Shown: positions 7,265 through 10,116 of the stretch, piece after piece | Layout: each line of letters starts with the position of its first letter | How positions within the stretch are numbered: position 1 is the first letter of the stretch | Assembly: GCA_905370255.1 (NCBI GenBank) | Contig: CAJPKC010000020.1 | Span: 1-10,116 of the forward strand | DNA from: Streptococcus oralis | GTDB taxonomy: Bacteria; Bacillota; Bacilli; Lactobacillales; Streptococcaceae | Length of the DNA stretch: 10,116 nucleotides | Direction: 5' to 3' | Notes under the pieces: generated by a model | What the model saw: only the letters and a program-made list of their open reading frames with translations | Database searches by the model: none | What the model was told of the DNA's origin: nothing | Program-made: the position numbers and the translations under genes

Positions 7265-8164
7265 TTATTTTTCTTCTGAAAGTTCTTTTCCAAGATCAAT
7301 CAAGTAGTCTTTCAAGTGGTCTTTAACTTGTGGGTGTTTGAGAGCATATTCGATGGAAGTTTTCATAAATCCAAACTTATCTCCAACGTCATAACGTGAA
7401 CCTTTAAATTCACGGGCGAATACACGTTGAGTTTTGTTGAGTGTATCGATAGCATCTGTTAGCTGGATTTCATTTCCGGCACCAGGTTTTTGATTTTCAA
7501 GAATACCGAAAATCTCAGGTGTGAGAAGGTAACGACCGATGATGGCTAAATCACTTGGTGCGTCCTCAGGTGCTGGTTTTTCAACGAAGGTTTCAACGCT
7601 ATAAAGTCCATCTTTTCCTTCACCTTGAGGTGCGATAACACCATAGGCAGAGACTTCTTCGTGTGGTACAGGCATTACGGCGATAGTAGAAGCGTGAGTC
7701 TCTTCGTAATCATTCATAAGTTGCTTGGTCAATGGGACAGCATTGTCATCAGTGATATCCATGAGGTCATCTCCGAGCATCACCACAAAAGGTTCATTCC
7801 CAACGAATGCTTTGGCTTGTAAAACGGCATCTCCGAGTCCACGTGGGTGTGTTTGACGGATGAAGTGAAGTCGCATACCAGTTGTTTCGTCAACTAGTTT
7901 CAAAAGGTCGGTTTTTCCTTTTTCCTTGAGGTTGTATTCTAGTTCAAAGTTTGAGTCGAAATGGTCTTCGATAGAACGTTTTGACTTTCCTGTTACCACA
8001 AGAATGTCCTCAATTCCAGACTTGAGAGCTTCTTCAACGATGAACTGGATGGTTGGTTTATCGACGATTGGCAACATTTCTTTGGCCAAAGCTTTAGTAG
8101 CAGGTAGGAAACGAGTTCCAAGTCCTGCAGCAGGGATAACGGCTTTTCTAACTTTTTGCTTCAT
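7265..8164 (-). CDS. galU: UTP--glucose-1-phosphate uridylyltransferase
   Basis: A 299-residue cytoplasmic nucleotidyltransferase (EC 2.7.7.9) that makes UDP-glucose from UTP and glucose-1-phosphate. UDP-glucose feeds glycolipid and teichoic acid glycosylation, galactose metabolism and capsule synthesis in encapsulated streptococci. The nucleotide-binding signature [20 protein letters not shown] spans 12-31. LGDD (130-133) carries the metal-binding Asp, VEKP lies at 194-197, [10 protein letters not shown] at 230-239 and YDVGDK at 258-263, all in family order. The length is typical. The ATG at 8164 has AAAGGAAG upstream at about 5 bases. It follows gpsA by 21 bases with no promoter or terminator between, so the two form an operon. 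A strong terminator follows the stop. Confidence 0.97.
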   Translation of the reverse strand: MKQKVRKAVIPAAGLGTRFLPATKALAKEMLPIVDKPTIQFIVEEALKSGIEDILVVTGKSKRSIEDHFDSNFELEYNLKEKGKTDLLKLVDETTGMRLHFIRQTHPRGLGDAVLQAKAFVGNEPFVVMLGDDLMDITDDNAVPLTKQLMNDYEETHASTIAVMPVPHEEVSAYGVIAPQGEGKDGLYSVETFVEKPAPEDAPSDLAIIGRYLLTPEIFGILENQKPGAGNEIQLTDAIDTLNKTQRVFAREFKGSRYDVGDKFGFMKTSIEYALKHPQVKDHLKDYLIDLGKELSEEK

Positions 8165-8185
8165 GAGCTTCCTTTCTAACGGTGA

Positions 8186-9202
8186 CTAAGACCACTCGTT
8201 CTCTGCCTTGAACTCATTGCTCATGAGTTCAGAAACGGCATCCTTAATATTAACATTTTCATAAATAACTTGGTAGATGGCTTGGGTGATAGGCATATAA
8301 ACTCCGAGTTCTTGCGCCAATTCGTAAGCAGCTTTGGTTGTTGAAATTCCTTCAATGACCATTCCCATATTTGCTTCGATATCTGCCAAGGCTTCGCCAC
8401 GCCCAAGAGCATCTCCAGCACGCCAGTTACGTGAGTGGACAGAAGTTCCAGTAACGATTAAATCCCCAACACCTGAAAGTCCGCTATAAGTCAGTGGATT
8501 TGCTCCAAGCTTGACTCCTAGACGAGTGATTTCCGCAAGCCCGCGCGTGATAATCGCCGCCTTAGCATTATCCCCAAAGCCAAGTCCATGAAGGGCACCT
8601 GCACCAACAGCGATGATATTTTTAAGAGCACCAGCCGTTTCCACTCCAATCACATCTGTATTGGTATAAAGACGGAAGTAGTGGTTACTAAAGAGTGTCT
8701 GAACATACTGAGCTGTTTGTAAATCTTTAGAAGCAGCAGTAATCAAGGTGATGTCGCGGACGATTGTTTCTTCTGCGTGACTAGGACCAGATACAACCAC
8801 AATTTCACTACGGAACTCTTCAGGGATTTCTTCTTCAAGAATGGTTGAAAGACGTTTGTGACTATTTGGCTCGAGACCTTTTGAAGCATGCATAATAACC
8901 ACTTTATGCTCAAGAACAGCAGCTACCTGTTGAGCTACCAATCTTGTCACCTTAGTTGGAACTACGAACAAGACAGCGTCAACGCCCTTCAAGACTTCTG
9001 CCAAATCATGATAGGCAACAATTTTTTCGTCTAATACAGTATCCTTAAAATAGCGTTTGTTAGTATGTTGTGTATTGATTTCGTCAATTTGGTCAGGAAT
9101 ATTTCCCCAGATACGTACTTCGTGTCCATTGTCATTTAAAACTTGTGACAGAGCAGTACCCCAAGAACCAGGCCCTAAAACAGCGATGGTTTGTTTGTTC
9201 AT
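8186..9202 (-). CDS. gpsA: NAD(P)H-dependent glycerol-3-phosphate dehydrogenase
   Basis: A 338-residue cytoplasmic dehydrogenase (EC 1.1.1.94) that reduces dihydroxyacetone phosphate to sn-glycerol-3-phosphate, the backbone for phospholipids and lipoteichoic acid. The Rossmann nucleotide loop GPGSWGTA lies at 10-17, HASKGLE at 105-111, SGPSHAEE at 138-145 and the catalytic Lys in [12 protein letters not shown] (K194); the substrate-binding C-terminal domain includes [11 protein letters not shown] (241-251). The ATG at 9202 is chosen because AAGGAGG lies 5 bases upstream and the protein then begins directly with the Rossmann fold. The open frame extends 17 codons to 9253, but that stretch contains the ribosome site and the -10 promoter. 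It is first in an operon with galU. A cre-like palindrome lies in its short leader. Confidence 0.97.
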   Translation of the reverse strand: MNKQTIAVLGPGSWGTALSQVLNDNGHEVRIWGNIPDQIDEINTQHTNKRYFKDTVLDEKIVAYHDLAEVLKGVDAVLFVVPTKVTRLVAQQVAAVLEHKVVIMHASKGLEPNSHKRLSTILEEEIPEEFRSEIVVVSGPSHAEETIVRDITLITAASKDLQTAQYVQTLFSNHYFRLYTNTDVIGVETAGALKNIIAVGAGALHGLGFGDNAKAAIITRGLAEITRLGVKLGANPLTYSGLSGVGDLIVTGTSVHSRNWRAGDALGRGEALADIEANMGMVIEGISTTKAAYELAQELGVYMPITQAIYQVIYENVNIKDAVSELMSNEFKAENEWS

Positions 9203-9207
9203 TTTCC

Positions 9208-9214
9208 CCTCCTT
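9208..9214 (-). promoter_or_regulatory. Ribosome binding site that fixes the gpsA start
   Basis: The minus strand reads AAGGAGG with a five-base spacer (GGAAA) before the ATG at 9202. It rules out the longer reading frame starting at 9253. Confidence 0.9.
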
Positions 9215-9218
9215 CTGA

Positions 9219-9230
9219 GAAAGCACTTTC
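9219..9230. promoter_or_regulatory. Cre-like palindrome in the gpsA leader
   Basis: GAAAGCACTTTC is an inverted repeat with one central mismatch. It resembles the catabolite-responsive element core GAAAGCGCTTTC except that the central CG is CA. It sits between the predicted transcription start (about 9228) and the ribosome site, where a bound repressor could block elongation. The conserved central CpG of true cre sites is missing, so CcpA binding is doubtful. The word AAAGCACT recurs upstream at 9247-9254. Confidence 0.3.
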
Positions 9231-9234
9231 CTAT

Positions 9235-9243
9235 ATTCTACCA
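9235..9243 (-). promoter_or_regulatory. Extended -10 promoter of gpsA-galU
   Basis: The minus strand reads TGG-TAGAAT, an extended -10 with 5 of 6 hexamer matches. The -35 position at 17 bases reads ATGCAA, a weak match. The predicted start near 9228 gives a leader of about 26 bases. The same ten bases TGGTAGAATA occur at the dapH promoter. Confidence 0.65.
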
Positions 9244-9302
9244 TAAAAAGCACTAACTTGCATCTATATTATTTATGAAGAGCAAACTGAGTAAGAGAGA
9301 AT

Positions 9303-9332
9303 AAAAAAACAGCCAAGAAGTCATTTGGCTGT
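9303..9332 (-). terminator. Intrinsic terminator of the ABC permease gene
   Basis: The minus strand has a perfect eight-pair stem, ACAGCCAA and TTGGCTGT (9325-9332 and 9309-9316), with an eight-base loop. It is followed by a run of seven T residues (complement of 9303-9309). It lies 14 bases after the permease stop and insulates gpsA from the transport operon upstream. Confidence 0.9.
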
Positions 9333-9346
9333 CTTTAGGAGAAAAA

Positions 9347-10116
9347 CTAGAGCGTAATACTGTTGTTTTTAGAAATCTTCATAAACAATAACAAGGAAGT
9401 AACTGTCAAGACAGTAAGGATAGTAGATAGGGCTGCTGCCACACCATAATTTCCACGAAGTACTTCAGTGTAGATAGCTACGGTCATTGTTCTAGTTTTA
9501 ACATTGTATAAGAGAATCGAAGTAGAAAGTTCTGAAATCATTGTTACCCATGATAGGATTGCTCCTGAAATGATACCTGAAAGCATCATTGGGGTTGTGA
9601 TTTTAGTAAAGGTATTGAGACGGCTACTTCCCACGCTTTCGGCAGCTTCTTCGATACTAGGAGCAATTTGTTGCAAACTAGCAACTGAAGAGCGAATAGT
9701 ATAAGGAAGTCTTCTGACAGATAGGGACATAATCAAGATGAAGGCTGTTCCTGTAATCATAAGGAAGCCACTTCCGAAGATACCTGTATTGAATGAAGAG
9801 ATAAAGGCAATACCGAGAACTGTTCCTGGTACGATATAAGGTACCATACTAAGGCTATCAATTAAGTTTGTAAACAAATTTCGTTTTCTAACAGCTAGGT
9901 AGGAGATAAATGATGCAAATAAAACAACTAGAATCAAAGCAATCAAAGGAATGCGAATCGTATTAAAAATAGTAGCTCCCATGCGATTGAAGGCAATCTT
10001 GTAACTGTTTAGAGAATAGCCTTTGACAAATACCATACCTGATGTTTTTAGGAAAGAGGTATAAATCAAAAATAATTGAGGTAGAACAGAAAATAAGACA
10101 ATTCCGTAAACTGTTG
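9347..10116 (-). CDS. Iron(III)-type ABC transporter permease (C-terminal part, 5' end outside window)
   Basis: At least 256 residues of an integral membrane permease. The reading frame stays open to the window edge, so the TTG at 10069 is not a real start. The visible part is the second half of an AfuB/FbpB/SfuB-type permease, whose full-length members have about 500-560 residues and two BPD_transp_1 domains. About six membrane segments are seen, one of them around MVPYIVPGTVLGIAF (9806-9847). The ATPase-docking EAA loop EEAAESVGSSRLNTFTKITTP is at 9590-9652. Resemblance to the Fbp/Pit group suggests ferric iron, but related permeases move putrescine, thiamine or phosphonate, so the substrate is inferred. 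It is the last gene before a terminator. The substrate-binding lipoprotein and ATPase genes would be expected to the right of the window. Confidence 0.82.
   Translation of the reverse strand, partial: TVYGIVLFSVLPQLFLIYTSFLKTSGMVFVKGYSLNSYKIAFNRMGATIFNTIRIPLIALILVVLFASFISYLAVRKRNLFTNLIDSLSMVPYIVPGTVLGIAFISSFNTGIFGSGFLMITGTAFILIMSLSVRRLPYTIRSSVASLQQIAPSIEEAAESVGSSRLNTFTKITTPMMLSGIISGAILSWVTMISELSTSILLYNVKTRTMTVAIYTEVLRGNYGVAAALSTILTVLTVTSLLLFMKISKNNSITL

Noticed and set aside
9203..9253. 17-residue N-terminal extension of GpsA
   Set aside because: It contains the AAGGAGG site and most of the -10 region; the family begins at the Rossmann strand right after the ATG at 9202.
10067..10069. TTG as the start of the ABC permease
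   Set aside because: The frame is open and hydrophobic up to the window edge; no ribosome site precedes the TTG, and the protein would lack its first half.

Overview
The window looks like chromosome of a mitis-group Streptococcus (S. mitis, S. oralis or S. pneumoniae type). The signs are an AT-rich genome with strong AAGGAGG-type ribosome binding sites, extended -10 promoters of the TGGTATAAT type, a class A penicillin-binding protein that closely resembles pneumococcal PBP1b as I remember it, and the acetylase-type lysine pathway genes. I see no rRNA, tRNA, CRISPR array, insertion sequence, phage gene or BOX/RUP-like repeat. It reads as core housekeeping DNA, not an accessory island. No stretch longer than about 300 bases lacks a gene.

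Layout. On the + strand, 1-445 is the 3' end of a GH1 6-phospho-beta-glucosidase gene. It converges on everything else across a long bidirectional terminator (467-511). All other genes are on the minus strand, so they are transcribed right to left. The left cluster is dapH (3610-2912), an N-acetyl-diaminopimelate deacetylase gene (2850-1720), a 5-formyltetrahydrofolate cyclo-ligase gene (1716-1177) and a rhomboid protease gene (1193-519). The last two overlap by 17 bases, and the cluster seems to run from an extended -10 promoter just upstream of dapH. Next come an EamA/DMT-family transporter gene (4606-3674) ending in its own terminator, and pbp1b (7141-4649) with its own extended -10 promoter. 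The gpsA-galU pair (9202-8186, 8164-7265) is bounded by a promoter and an intrinsic terminator. At the right edge is the C-terminal part of an iron-type ABC transporter permease gene (window end to 9347), also closed by a terminator.

How it fits together. Much of the window serves the cell envelope. DapH and the deacetylase supply diaminopimelate, the precursor of the L-lysine in the streptococcal peptidoglycan stem peptide. PBP1b polymerises and crosslinks that peptidoglycan. GalU makes UDP-glucose for capsule, glycolipid and polysaccharide, and GpsA makes glycerol-3-phosphate for phospholipid and lipoteichoic acid. The cyclo-ligase and rhomboid genes form a coupled pair that also occurs in Bacillus (yqgN-yqgP).

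I found no clearly new system. The most distinctive item is the C-terminal tail of PBP1b, which is a perfect (Lys-Asp)x11 repeat encoded by a degenerate hexanucleotide tract, where pneumococcal PBP1b (from memory) has a serine-rich tail. Lesser points are a cre-like palindrome in the gpsA leader, a dapH promoter that partly overlaps the terminator of the gene before it, and start-codon corrections for pbp1b, gpsA and the rhomboid gene.
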